This document shows, piece by piece, positions 1 to 7,789 of a stretch of 64,000 nucleotides of DNA (the stretch's first letter is position 1; each line of letters opens with the position of its first letter). The position numbers were made by a program, and so were the translations under genes. The notes beneath the pieces are model-generated. The model ran no database searches. It had not been told where the DNA came from and saw only the letters and a list, made by a program, of their open reading frames with translations. The DNA comes from CAVSNH01 sp963729275. Its GTDB lineage: Bacteria > Actinomycetota > Acidimicrobiia > Acidimicrobiales > RAAP-2. The stretch lies in assembly GCA_963729275.1 (NCBI GenBank), contig CAVSNH010000013.1, positions 62,001 through 126,000 of the forward strand, written 5' to 3'.

Positions 1-72
1 CGCTGCCGTGATGACCACGACCTTGCCGTCGAGCAGCCCGTGGCCAGCAGGCGGGGTTGGCAGCGCGCTCAC
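1..72 (-). CDS. Short-chain dehydrogenase/reductase, N-terminal fragment
   Basis: Only the first 24 codons lie in the window. A GTG start at 72 overlaps the stop of the upstream acyl-CoA dehydrogenase as GTGA, so the two are probably translationally coupled. The fragment reads MSALPTPPAGHGLLDGKVVV followed by ITAA, which matches the first beta strand of an SDR Rossmann fold just before the glycine-rich NAD(P)-binding turn. Pairing with an acyl-CoA dehydrogenase suggests fatty-acid or steroid side-chain oxidation. The family call rests on a very short stretch. Confidence 0.55.
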   Translation of the reverse strand, partial: MSALPTPPAGHGLLDGKVVVITAA

Positions 73-1259
73 TGGTTCGACCCCTTGGGTTCGCCGGGCA
101 GTCCGAGGACCCGCTCACCGATGATGTTGCGCTGGATCTGGTTGGAGCCCCCGTAGATGGTCTCTGCCCGGCTGAAGAGGAACGTGCGCTGCCAGTCGTC
201 GAGCTCGCCGTGGCCCCCCGGGGTGACCTGCCCGCCGAGGCCGGCCACGTCCATGGCCGTCTCACCGAGCCGCCGGTGCCAGGAGGCCCAGTAGAGCTTG
301 GCGATCGATGCCTCGGGCGGTGCGCTCGGGCCGTCGACGCCGGACAGGCTGCGCAGTGTGTTGAGCCGCATGATCTCGAGCTCGGTCCACGCCCGGGCCA
401 GACGGTCCCGGACGTTGGCATCGCCACTGCGGCCGGCGCAGCCGGCGTCGGAGACGAGCTGGTCGAGCTCCCGGCGGAAGGTGAGCTGATGACCGAGGAG
501 CCCGACGCCGCGCTCGAAGGCGAGAGTGGCGAGCGCCACCCGCCAGCCGTCACCGACGTCGCCGACCACGTTGTCGAGCTCGGTCCGGGCGCCGTCGAAG
601 AACACTTCGTTGAACTCAGACGTCCCCGTCAGCTGGGTGATGGGGCGCACCTCGACGCCAGGTTGGTCCATGGGCACGAGCAGATAGGACAGTCCGCGGT
701 GCCGAGCCGAGCCGGGATCCGTCCGGCACAGCACGAAGCACCAATCGGCCTGATGGGCGAGGGAGGTCCAGACCTTCTGGCCGGTGACGATCCACTGGTC
801 GCCGTCCCGCTCGGCCCGGGTGCGCACGTTGGCCAGGTCGCTTCCGGCGTCGGGCTCCGAATAGCCCTGGCACCAGAGCTCGGTGCCGGCCACGATGGGC
901 GGGAGGAACCGATCCTTCTGTGCGGCCGTCCCGTAATGGATGATCGTGGGGCCGATAAGGCCCTCCCCCATCACGCCGACCCGGCCAGGGGCGGCCGCCC
1001 TCACGTATTCCTCGTTGAAGATCACCTGCTGGGCGACCGACGCGCCGCGGCCTCTGTACTCGGGTGGCCAGCCGATGCAGGTCCACCCACCTTCGGCCAG
1101 CACCCGTTCCCACGCCAGCCGCGTCTCGAAGCCGAAGGTCTCGTCCCCCGACCCGCCCCGCCCGCCGAGGGCGGCGAACTCACCGACCACGTGGGCGTCG
1201 AGCCACGAGCGCACCTCCTTTCGGAAGGCCTCGTCCTCGGGTCGGTCTCGCAGGTCCAT
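69..1259 (-). CDS. Acyl-CoA dehydrogenase family protein
   Basis: A 396-residue flavoprotein of the acyl-CoA dehydrogenase family, which oxidises acyl-CoA thioesters to enoyl-CoA and passes electrons to ETF. Visible marks are the N-terminal helical domain (EDEAFRKEVRSWLDAHV), the FAD/substrate loop CQGYSEPDAGSDLANV, the middle-domain strand VTGQKVWTS, and the C-terminal ETIYGGSNQIQRNIIGERV segment that carries the catalytic and FAD-binding region. The ATG at 1259 gives a normal family length; the frame stays open much further upstream but without family resemblance. It is followed with a 4-nt overlap by an SDR gene. Substrate is unknown; similarity to the FadE type of cholesterol or branched-chain degradation is possible. 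Confidence 0.9.
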   Translation of the reverse strand: MDLRDRPEDEAFRKEVRSWLDAHVVGEFAALGGRGGSGDETFGFETRLAWERVLAEGGWTCIGWPPEYRGRGASVAQQVIFNEEYVRAAAPGRVGVMGEGLIGPTIIHYGTAAQKDRFLPPIVAGTELWCQGYSEPDAGSDLANVRTRAERDGDQWIVTGQKVWTSLAHQADWCFVLCRTDPGSARHRGLSYLLVPMDQPGVEVRPITQLTGTSEFNEVFFDGARTELDNVVGDVGDGWRVALATLAFERGVGLLGHQLTFRRELDQLVSDAGCAGRSGDANVRDRLARAWTELEIMRLNTLRSLSGVDGPSAPPEASIAKLYWASWHRRLGETAMDVAGLGGQVTPGGHGELDDWQRTFLFSRAETIYGGSNQIQRNIIGERVLGLPGEPKGSNQ

Positions 1260-1484
1260 GGCGCCGGTTCCTCGAGCGCTGGCGGCGCCGGTGGCGAGCG
1301 CCCCGGCTGACGGGACGTTACCAAAGGGGCTCCGACGGACTCCTGGAACGCGCCCGGACCCGGACCGGGAACACCGATCCGGGTTGTCGTGTTCGATGTG
1401 GTGACTGGGCGGAAGGTCGGCGTCGGGAGCAGCCCGGTTCCCCACCGCCACAGTGAGCGCAGTAAGGAGCAGTAAGGAGGAGAG

Positions 1485-1928
1485 ATGGCCGACAGCGAAA
1501 GCAGTGGAACCGAGACCCGGCGAATCGACTTGAGTGACGAGGAGTGGCGCACGCGCCTTTCGCCCGAGCGTTATGCCGTCCTCCGCCAGAAGGGAACCGA
1601 ACCGGCCTGGTCGGGTGAGCTGTTGCACGTGGAGGGCACCGGCATGTTCACCTGCGCCGGGTGCGGGGCGGAGCTCTTCTCGAGCGACACCAAATTCGAG
1701 TCGGGCTCCGGCTGGCCGAGCTTCTACCAGGCGGTCGCCGACGGGACCATCGAGGAGCACCAGGACAAGAGCTTCGGCATGCGACGCACGGAGATCACCT
1801 GCGCTCGTTGCGGTGGGCACCTCGGGCACGTCTTTCCCGACGGGCCGGCGCCCACCGGCCAGCGCTACTGCGTGAACTCGCTGTCCCTCGACTACAAGCC
1901 CGAGACGGAGTCGCGCTCGACGTCTTGA
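1485..1928 (+). CDS. msrB: Peptide-methionine (R)-S-oxide reductase
   Basis: A 147-residue MsrB that reduces methionine-R-sulfoxide in damaged proteins using thioredoxin. It shows the two structural zinc pairs CAGC and CARC, the signature SGSGWPSFYQ, the GHLGHVFPDGP loop, and the catalytic RYCVNS cysteine near the C-terminus. A strong Shine-Dalgarno (AAGGAGG, about 1473-1480) precedes the ATG. Length is typical for a stand-alone MsrB. It lies divergently from the acyl-CoA dehydrogenase and its 3' end overlaps the convergent small gene by 37 bp. The nearby encapsulin, rubrerythrin and Fur genes give it an oxidative-stress context. Confidence 0.95.
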   Translation: MADSESSGTETRRIDLSDEEWRTRLSPERYAVLRQKGTEPAWSGELLHVEGTGMFTCAGCGAELFSSDTKFESGSGWPSFYQAVADGTIEEHQDKSFGMRRTEITCARCGGHLGHVFPDGPAPTGQRYCVNSLSLDYKPETESRSTS

Positions 1929-2242
1929 CCCTCGAGTGAGCCCCGGCTGACCGGGGCCTCGCCGGTCACCGAGCCGGAGGCGCGCTTGGGCGAGGAGGCG
2001 GGCTCGCTGTCGCACAGCCGAGACTCGATGAGGTCGAAGAGCTCGACCAGGGCCGTCGCCTCGGCCGGGTAGCCGGCCCGAACCAGACACCGATCGGCGT
2101 CGGCCAGCAGCTGGCAGGCGTCGAAGGCCTCGGCCTTGGTCAAGCGAACGGTCTCACAAGGCCGGGCCCGTCGCCCCTGTCCGAACGCGGCGGTCGTCCT
2201 GCGACCGGCGTCGCCAGGACGTGGCGGTAACGGTTCACGCAT
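1892..2242 (-). CDS. Hypothetical protein coupled to ssb
   Basis: A 116-residue protein of unknown function. The conserved-looking core is the helical stretch LTKAEAFDACQLLADADRCL through ALVELFDLIESRL; the N-terminus and the Ser/Gly-rich C-terminus look disordered. The ATG at 2242 overlaps the ssb stop as ATGCGTGA, which argues for coupling to ssb and fixes the start. The tail contains PVSRGSLEG, loosely like the GSL core of encapsulin cargo-loading peptides, but this part is also antisense to msrB, so the resemblance may be chance. I do not recognise the family. Confidence 0.55.
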   Translation of the reverse strand: MREPLPPRPGDAGRRTTAAFGQGRRARPCETVRLTKAEAFDACQLLADADRCLVRAGYPAEATALVELFDLIESRLCDSEPASSPKRASGSVTGEAPVSRGSLEGQDVERDSVSGL

Positions 2243-2681
2243 CGGCCAGGCTCGGATCGGCCCGATCGCTGGGGTCAGCCGCGTCGTCGCCGGTGCCCGT
2301 CTGGCCCTCATTCGTGGCGGCACGCTCGAGCTTGTGCACCTCGACGGTGGCGAAGCGCAGACTGGGGCCGACCTCCTCGGCCACGATCTCGACCTTGGAA
2401 CGGCGCTCCCCGTCCTCGGTCTCCCACGTGCGCTGCTCGAGCCGGCCGACGACCAGCACCCGCATGCCCTTGGTGAGGCTCAGGGCAACGTTCTCGGCCA
2501 GGTCGCGCCAGGTGACGACGTCGAAGAAAGAGGTGGCCTCCTCCCACTCATCGGTCTCCCGGTTGCGCCACCGACGGTTCACGGCGACGCCCATCGAGGT
2601 GGTGGCCTGCCCGTCGCGGGTGTAGCGAATCTCCGGGTCACGGGTGAGGTTTCCCGTCACTGACGTGCTCGTAGCGGTCAT
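2235..2681 (-). CDS. ssb: Single-stranded DNA-binding protein
   Basis: A 148-residue SSB with one OB fold (residues about 5-110): TSVTGNLTRDPEIRYTRDGQ, the VNRRWRN strand, FFDVVTWRDLAENV, KGMRVLVVGRLEQRTWE and the RSKVEIVAEEVGPSLRFATV end. It binds ssDNA as a tetramer in replication and repair. It is short and ends in a mildly acidic tail finishing ADPSLADA; the usual DDDIPF-type tip that recruits partner proteins is missing. It is not next to rpsF, so it may be a second SSB paralogue. A good ribosome binding site (AAGGGAGCC) precedes the ATG at 2681. Confidence 0.93.
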   Translation of the reverse strand: MTATSTSVTGNLTRDPEIRYTRDGQATTSMGVAVNRRWRNRETDEWEEATSFFDVVTWRDLAENVALSLTKGMRVLVVGRLEQRTWETEDGERRSKVEIVAEEVGPSLRFATVEVHKLERAATNEGQTGTGDDAADPSDRADPSLADA

Positions 2682-3009
2682 GGTTGGCTCCCTTCGTCCG
2701 GTGCACCCGCAGGTGCGCCCACCGGAGCCGGAGGCGACCGGTGCGCCGCCGGCGGTGGCGGCTCATTGGAGCGTGATGGGATGACCTTGCCGGGCTCGTC
2801 GGCCGGGACCTCGACGCGGACCTTGCCGACCGGCCTCGGGGATGCGTCGGGGTCGGGGATGCCTCGGGGATGCCTCGGGGATGCCGACGGGCGATGCCGA
2901 CGGGCGGACGGTGTGCCGGAACGGCAATTCCTTTGGCTCTAGGGCCGGATGGCGAGCATGATGGCAACTTGCGTTTCGGCACCCCACAGCAGACAAGCAG
3001 GAGAGCCCC
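2682..3009. other. ssb-encapsulin divergent intergenic region
   Basis: No convincing gene is present in these 328 bases. They hold the ssb ribosome binding site, an 11-bp tandem repeat array (2853-2885) and the CAGGAGA ribosome binding site of the encapsulin gene. No clear sigma-70 type promoter could be picked out by eye. Confidence 0.6.
2853..2885. repeat. Three perfect 11-bp direct repeats upstream of the encapsulin gene
   Basis: The unit tcggggatgcc occurs three times without gap at 2853, 2864 and 2875. A diverged copy lies at 2836-2846, and a related 13-bp unit (gacgggcgatgcc) follows at 2886. The array lies 125-157 bp upstream of the encapsulin start. It could be a cluster of regulator sites or simple slippage. 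Confidence 0.8.
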
Positions 3010-3816
3010 ATGAACCACTTGATGAGAGAGCTCGCCCCGGTCACCGAGGACGCCTGGGCGCAGATCGACGAGGAGGCGACACGCTCCCTCAAGCACTTCC
3101 TGGCCGGACGCCGCTTGGTCGACTTCTCGGGCCCGAAAGGCTGGGGGCATGCCGCCGTCGACCTCGGACGGGTCCACGAACTCGACTCCGGCGCGGGGGG
3201 CGCGGTCGAGACGGCCCGGCGTCGGGTCCTGCCCCTGATCGAGGTACGCGCCCCCATCCAATTGGACCGGCGCGAGCTGGCCGCCGCCGACCGAGGGGCA
3301 ACCGACCTCGACCTCGACGCGGTCATCGAAGCCGGGCGAGCGGCTGCCCTAGCCGAGGACCATCTCGTCTTCCACGGCTACGAGGCTGGCGGAATCGAGG
3401 GCGTCATCCCGGCGTCGCCCCATGTGCCGGTGCCCATCTCGGCCGACTACGTCGAATATCCCGAGCACGTGGCCCGTGCCGTCGCCATCCTCCGCAACGC
3501 GGACATCAGCGGCCCTTACGGCATCGCCCTCGGCCCTCGTTGCTACACCGGTGTGACGGAGACGACAGAGCACGGGGGCTATCCGGTGCTCGAGCACATT
3601 CGCAGGATCCTCGATGGGCCTGTGGTGTGGGCGCCGGCCGTCGACGGCGCCGTCGTGATCAGCCTCCGTGGTGGCGATTTCGAGCTGACGGTGGGCGAGG
3701 ACTTCTCGATCGGCTACCGCAGCGCGGACGAGACCTCCGTGCACCTCTACATCGAGGAGAGCCTGGCCTTCCAAGTCAAAACAGCCGAGGCGGCGGTGCA
3801 CCTCTCCTACGGCTGA
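3010..3816 (+). CDS. Family 1 encapsulin shell protein
   Basis: A 268-residue HK97-fold protein that self-assembles into a protein nanocompartment in the cytoplasm. The family pattern is clear: N-terminal MNHLMRELAPVTEDAWAQID, the P-domain around LPLIEVRAPIQLDRRELAA, the ASPHVPVP region, ALGPRCYTGVTET, GGYPVLEHIRRILDGPVVWAP and the C-terminal FSIGYRSADETSVHLYIEES. Length is typical for T=1 encapsulins. The ATG has a CAGGAGA ribosome binding site. It converges on the DUF3501-rubrerythrin-Fur genes. Rubrerythrin-type ferritin-like proteins are known encapsulin cargo, but neither neighbour ends in a recognisable GSL-type loading peptide, so cargo is unassigned. Confidence 0.93.
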   Translation: MNHLMRELAPVTEDAWAQIDEEATRSLKHFLAGRRLVDFSGPKGWGHAAVDLGRVHELDSGAGGAVETARRRVLPLIEVRAPIQLDRRELAAADRGATDLDLDAVIEAGRAAALAEDHLVFHGYEAGGIEGVIPASPHVPVPISADYVEYPEHVARAVAILRNADISGPYGIALGPRCYTGVTETTEHGGYPVLEHIRRILDGPVVWAPAVDGAVVISLRGGDFELTVGEDFSIGYRSADETSVHLYIEESLAFQVKTAEAAVHLSYG

Positions 3817-3883
3817 CCCGGGCGGCCTCCGTCGAGACCCCTTTCGCGGCCGCGTCCGCCTGGACCGAGCGCCCAGGCCCTGA

Positions 3884-4498
3884 TCAGCTCCCGGCCAGGT
3901 CCTTGGCCAGCTCTTCCCGGGTGGCATCGCCGAGCTCAGTGCCGGGCAGACCATCCGGGTACGACGGGTGGGCGACCGCCAGCTGGACAGGGCCGGCCCG
4001 GAAGGCTTCGACCTGCTCGGGTCGGAGCCGGAACCGCACGTAGTGCACGGCCGACGTCACCGTGTCACGCGTGAGCACCGACTCGTGCTCGTCCTCGGGC
4101 GTCGAGGTGACGATGTCGGGATGGGCGGAGGGACCGATGCGGAGCTGGCACGCCCGCTCGACCCCGACCAGGCGCGGCAGCCAGGTCCGCAGTTCCTCGT
4201 CCGAGGTCAGTTCCAGGAAGAGGGTGGCCGACAGCTCACCGGGGGCCGGTAGCAGCTGGTTATAGGTGTCGAGCTCGTGTTGGATCTGCTCGTCGGAGAA
4301 CATGCGCTCAGCCCGGGCCATCTCCTGCACCTGGAAGCGCATGGTCGTCCGGTTCTCGAAGGTCATGGTGATGACCGGTCCGACCGTGACTCGCCGCAGC
4401 TTCTTCGTGGCGATGACCGCACGGCGGAAGTCCTCACGCTCTCGCTCGTAGGCGCGTTGGTCGGCGATGTCGTCGAGAGTCAGAGGTCCGACCGTCAT
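3884..4498 (-). CDS. DUF3501 family protein
   Basis: A 204-residue protein matching DUF3501: it starts PLTLDDIADQRAYEREREDF and continues with the IATKKLRRVTVGPVITMTFE and MRFQVQEMARAERM segments, then a Glu-rich middle and a C-terminal beta region. Biochemical role is unknown; in other genomes the family sits beside rubrerythrin and Fe-S proteins, as it does here beside rubrerythrin. The ATG at 4498 gives the usual family length. The same frame stays open upstream to an ATG at 4705 through a lysine-alanine-aspartate repeat, so a 69-residue N-terminal extension is possible. Probably cotranscribed with rubrerythrin. Confidence 0.8.
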   Translation of the reverse strand: MTVGPLTLDDIADQRAYEREREDFRRAVIATKKLRRVTVGPVITMTFENRTTMRFQVQEMARAERMFSDEQIQHELDTYNQLLPAPGELSATLFLELTSDEELRTWLPRLVGVERACQLRIGPSAHPDIVTSTPEDEHESVLTRDTVTSAVHYVRFRLRPEQVEAFRAGPVQLAVAHPSYPDGLPGTELGDATREELAKDLAGS

Positions 4499-4600
4499 GG
4501 CTCGACGCCTCGGCGCCGGGCGATCGCGGCTCTCCCCACCTCCGACGTTCGACGGGAGCCGGTCACGGCCGACCCGGGCCATCCCCGGGTCGGCATTGCC

Positions 4601-4672
4601 GGCCTTGTCGGCCTTGTCGGCCTTGTCGGCCTTGTCGGCCTTGTCGGCCTTGTCGGCCTTGTCGGCCTTGTC
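4601..4672. repeat. Eight perfect 9-bp tandem repeats (Lys-Ala-Asp in frame)
   Basis: The unit ggccttgtc is repeated eight times exactly, with degenerate ninth and tenth copies at 4673-4690. On the minus strand it reads KAD repeated, in frame with DUF3501 and without stops. It fills the gap between the rubrerythrin stop (4719) and the DUF3501 start (4498). It could be a flexible charged N-terminal extension of DUF3501 that varies in length by slippage, or an untranslated spacer. Confidence 0.92.
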
Positions 4673-4718
4673 GGCCTTTTCGGCCTTGCCAACGGACAAT
4701 TCCATTTCGCTCGCACGC

Positions 4719-5138
<420 letters not shown>

Positions 5139-5208
5139 ACGTGTTTCCTTTCCGTTGGGCCCCTCAAGGTGGCTTCCGCGGTGGGTGCGCGGCGTGCTTG
5201 TGATCGGG

Positions 5209-5706
5209 TTATCGGGATGATGCAGGTGACGCGAGTGCCGACGGAGTCGACGTCGACCGACCCTGCGGTCGGCCGGGGCGCTGACAGTCCGGGCACAGCC
5301 CACGGAAGACGATCTCGACCGAGCCCAGTCGGAACCCGAGGTCGGCGCCTTTGGGCACCGACACCTCGGGGAATTCGGCGACGAGGTCCCGGACGCTGCC
5401 GCACCGCTCGCACACCAGGTGGTGATGCGAGTCCTCGACATTGGGGTCGAACCGGGTGCAGCCCGTGCCCACGTCGAGGGAGATGATCTCCCCGAGTTCG
5501 GAGAGGTCGTGCAGCGTCTGATACACCGTCTTGAGGGAGATGGTCTCCATCTCCTTCGTAGCCAGGGCGTGGACTGCCTCGGCCGACGGGTGCGTCTCGT
5601 CACCCTGCAGGACACGGAATATGCACTGTCGCTGGGCGGTGACCTTCCGACCGGTCGAGCGGAACAGCTCGGTCAGTTCCTCTGGCGTTCGCACGCTCGC
5701 CAGCAT
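5209..5706 (-). CDS. Fur/PerR-family transcriptional regulator
   Basis: A 165-residue Fur-superfamily repressor. It has the winged helix (GRKVTAQRQCIFRVLQG through SLKTVYQTLHDLSELG), the metal-sensing stretch FDPNVEDSHHHLVCERCG, and two structural zinc CxxC pairs (CERC and CPDC). The ATG at 5706 gives the normal Fur length; an in-frame extension to 5802 would read through the promoter region. Just upstream is an inverted repeat (5722-5732) that could be an autoregulatory box. It likely controls the downstream rubrerythrin-DUF3501 genes and perhaps encapsulin in response to peroxide or iron. PerR and Fur cannot be separated by eye. Confidence 0.92.
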   Translation of the reverse strand: MLASVRTPEELTELFRSTGRKVTAQRQCIFRVLQGDETHPSAEAVHALATKEMETISLKTVYQTLHDLSELGEIISLDVGTGCTRFDPNVEDSHHHLVCERCGSVRDLVAEFPEVSVPKGADLGFRLGSVEIVFRGLCPDCQRPGRPQGRSTSTPSALASPASSR

Positions 5707-5721
5707 AATCGCCAATGGTTG

Positions 5722-5732
5722 TTGTTCAACAA
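5722..5732. promoter_or_regulatory. Putative Fur/PerR-type operator
   Basis: The perfect inverted repeat ttgttcaacaa lies 16 bp upstream of the regulator start, in a locally AT-rich segment with further TTGTT/AACAA half sites (5718-5739). Fur-family proteins bind AT-rich inverted repeats of this general kind, and autoregulation is common. Inference only. Confidence 0.45.
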
Positions 5733-5900
5733 TCGTTGTAGAAATGGTGGTCCACGCTGCCCGTGTGGCGGTGGGCCGCCGAAGCGCCGACCCCTCGGCC
5801 AAGGCTGGCCAGAGTGCGAAGAGGCTGTGGCAGGCTGGGGCCGATGCCCGACCGCGGTCACGCAGCGTGGAGGGCTCCGAGGGCGGTGACGGGGCGCCGA

Positions 5901-5931
5901 CGGCGACGAGCGCCGCTGTGTTGTTTTTTTT
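5901..5931 (+). terminator. Rho-independent terminator with no obvious upstream gene
   Basis: On the plus strand CGGCG-ACGAG-CGCCG (5901-5915) is followed by a T-rich run ending in eight T (5924-5931). The only upstream sequence on this strand is the 170-bp region divergent from the Fur-family gene, so it could end a short transcript starting near the operator at 5722, or simply insulate glpD. Confidence 0.45.
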
Positions 5932-5940
5932 GGAAACCCC

Positions 5941-5968
5941 GAATTTGTCAGCTTAAGCTGACAAATTC
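5941..5968. promoter_or_regulatory. Perfect 28-bp palindrome, probable glpD-operon operator
   Basis: The half site gaatttgtcagctt is followed immediately by its exact reverse complement. It lies in an AT-rich island (about 5920-5992), 21 bp upstream of the glpD start. With no loop and no downstream T-run it looks more like a dimeric repressor site than a terminator. A glycerol-responsive repressor is the natural candidate, but none is encoded nearby. Confidence 0.65.
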
Positions 5969-5989
5969 GCCCTTTTCAAAATTTAATAA

Positions 5990-7789
5990 ATGAGACGCTC
6001 CCCCCGTTCCTCCGTCCCCTCGAGCGTTCCCCCTGGTAGAGGGTCCACCGGCACTCACTTCCGCCGGGAGGAGGCTCTGGCCCGGCTCCAGGACGAGACC
6101 TTCGACGTTCTCGTGGTCGGCGGGGGGATCACCGGGGCCGGGGTAGCCCTCGACGCCGCCAGCCGTGGCCTGCGCACCGCCCTCGTCGAGAAGGACGACT
6201 TCGCCTCGGGGACCTCCTCCAAGTCGTCGAAGCTGGTCCATGGCGGCCTCCGCTACCTCCAACAGCGCGAGTTCCGCCTCGTCTACGAGAACCTGGCCGA
6301 ACGCCAGCGGCTCATCGAGAATGCCCCCCACCTGGTCACCCCCATCCCCTTCCTCATCCCCCTCTTCGGCCGGGCAGGGGTCGTCAACCGCAGTGTGGCC
6401 CGCGCCTATCTGACAGCCCTCTGGCTCTACGACCTGACCGGCGGCCTGCGCATCGGCCGCCGGCACGAACGGGTGACCAAGGAGGAGGCCCTGGCCCACC
6501 TCCCCACCCTGCGGGCCGATCACCTGGTGGCCGGCTTCCTCTACTGGGACGCCCGGACCGATGACGCCCGACTGACCCTTTGCGTCCTGCGCACGGCCGT
6601 CCTCGACCACGGTGCCGTTGCGGCCAACCACACCCGGGTCGACACGCTCACCCATGCCGCCGACGGGCGGGTGACCGGCGCCCGCGTCGTACCCGAGGGC
6701 GGTGAACCCTTCGAGATCCGAGCGCAGGTGGTGGTCAACGCGGCCGGGGTCTGGGCCGATGAGGTCCGGGCCCTCGACGAAGGCGCCCACCCCAACTCGA
6801 TCCGCCCGGCCAAGGGCGTGCACGTGACGGTGCCGGCGGCGGCCTTCCCCTGCGACATCGCAGCCGTCATCCCGGTGCGGGGCGACCAGCGCTCGATCTT
6901 CGTCGTGTCCTGGGGTGACCAGGTCTATCTCGGGACCACCGACACCGCTTACGAGGGCCCCCTCGACGACCCACCGTGCCGGCCCGAGGACGTGGCTTAC
7001 CTCCTCGATGCGGCCAACGCCGTGACCACCCAGCCCCTCGAACCTGCCGACCTCACCGGCATCTGGAGCGGGCTTCGGCCGCTTCTCGCACCCAAGGCTG
7101 GCCGGCGGGCACCGAGTGAGCGAACCGCCGACCTCTCGCGGCGGCACACCGTGGGTGTCTCGTCCTCGGGAGTCGTAACCGTGACCGGGGGCAAACTGAC
7201 CACCTACCGCAAGATGGCCGAGGACACCGTCGACCTGGTGGAACGACAGCTCGGCCGGCACACACGTTGTGTCACTCGTTCGCTCCGGCTGCGCGGGGCA
7301 ACCCCCGTCGAACAGCCGACCGGTGAGGGCAGCGTGACACCACGCGACCCGGCCGCCGCAGCCGCCGGACATCTGGCCCGTCGGTACGGCACCGAGACAC
7401 CGGCCGTGCTGTCCGTGGCCGACGGCCGCCCCGAACTGCTCGAGCCCCTCGTGCCCGGACTCCGCTACTTGGCCGCCGAGGCCGTCTACGCCGTCGAAGA
7501 GGAGATGGCCTGCTCCCTCCCCGACGTGCTCGACCGCCGGACTCGGGCATCGCTGCGCGACGCGCGGGCGGCGGCCGCCGCCGCCAAGCGGGTGGCCGAC
7601 CTCGTCGGGCCAACCCTCGGGTGGGACGAGGCCCGCTGCCAAAAGGAGGCCGCCGACTACACCGACCGCCTTCGGCTCGAGTTGGCCACGGCCGGCCTGG
7701 ACCCGCATCGACCGGTCGAAGGTGGCGAGTTTCCCGGGACCGACGGCGAGGTCGGGGCCATGGCCTCACCCCCTTCGGAGGGTGGGTGA
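5990..7789 (+). CDS. glpD: Glycerol-3-phosphate dehydrogenase
   Basis: A 599-residue FAD enzyme that oxidises sn-glycerol-3-phosphate to dihydroxyacetone phosphate at the membrane and feeds electrons to the respiratory chain. It shows the dinucleotide motif DVLVVGGGITGAGVALDAAS (about residue 40), the GlpD signatures FASGTSSKSSKLVHGGLRYL and VVNAAGVWADEVR, the GGKLTTYRKMAE motif, and the alpha-helical C-terminal domain. The ATG at 5990 follows AATTTAATAA directly with no Shine-Dalgarno, so a leaderless transcript is possible. It is the first gene of a three-gene glycerol operon; its stop overlaps the next start as GTGA. Confidence 0.93.
   Translation: MRRSPRSSVPSSVPPGRGSTGTHFRREEALARLQDETFDVLVVGGGITGAGVALDAASRGLRTALVEKDDFASGTSSKSSKLVHGGLRYLQQREFRLVYENLAERQRLIENAPHLVTPIPFLIPLFGRAGVVNRSVARAYLTALWLYDLTGGLRIGRRHERVTKEEALAHLPTLRADHLVAGFLYWDARTDDARLTLCVLRTAVLDHGAVAANHTRVDTLTHAADGRVTGARVVPEGGEPFEIRAQVVVNAAGVWADEVRALDEGAHPNSIRPAKGVHVTVPAAAFPCDIAAVIPVRGDQRSIFVVSWGDQVYLGTTDTAYEGPLDDPPCRPEDVAYLLDAANAVTTQPLEPADLTGIWSGLRPLLAPKAGRRAPSERTADLSRRHTVGVSSSGVVTVTGGKLTTYRKMAEDTVDLVERQLGRHTRCVTRSLRLRGATPVEQPTGEGSVTPRDPAAAAAGHLARRYGTETPAVLSVADGRPELLEPLVPGLRYLAAEAVYAVEEEMACSLPDVLDRRTRASLRDARAAAAAAKRVADLVGPTLGWDEARCQKEAADYTDRLRLELATAGLDPHRPVEGGEFPGTDGEVGAMASPPSEGG

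Noticed and set aside
1892..2242. GSL motif in the ssb-coupled protein as an encapsulin-loading peptide
   Set aside because: The GSL is not at the very C-terminus, lacks the hydrophobic LxVGSL context, and lies in sequence constrained by antisense msrB.
2823..2911. CRISPR-like array
   Set aside because: Units are 11-13 bp and directly adjacent without unique spacers, and there are no cas genes.
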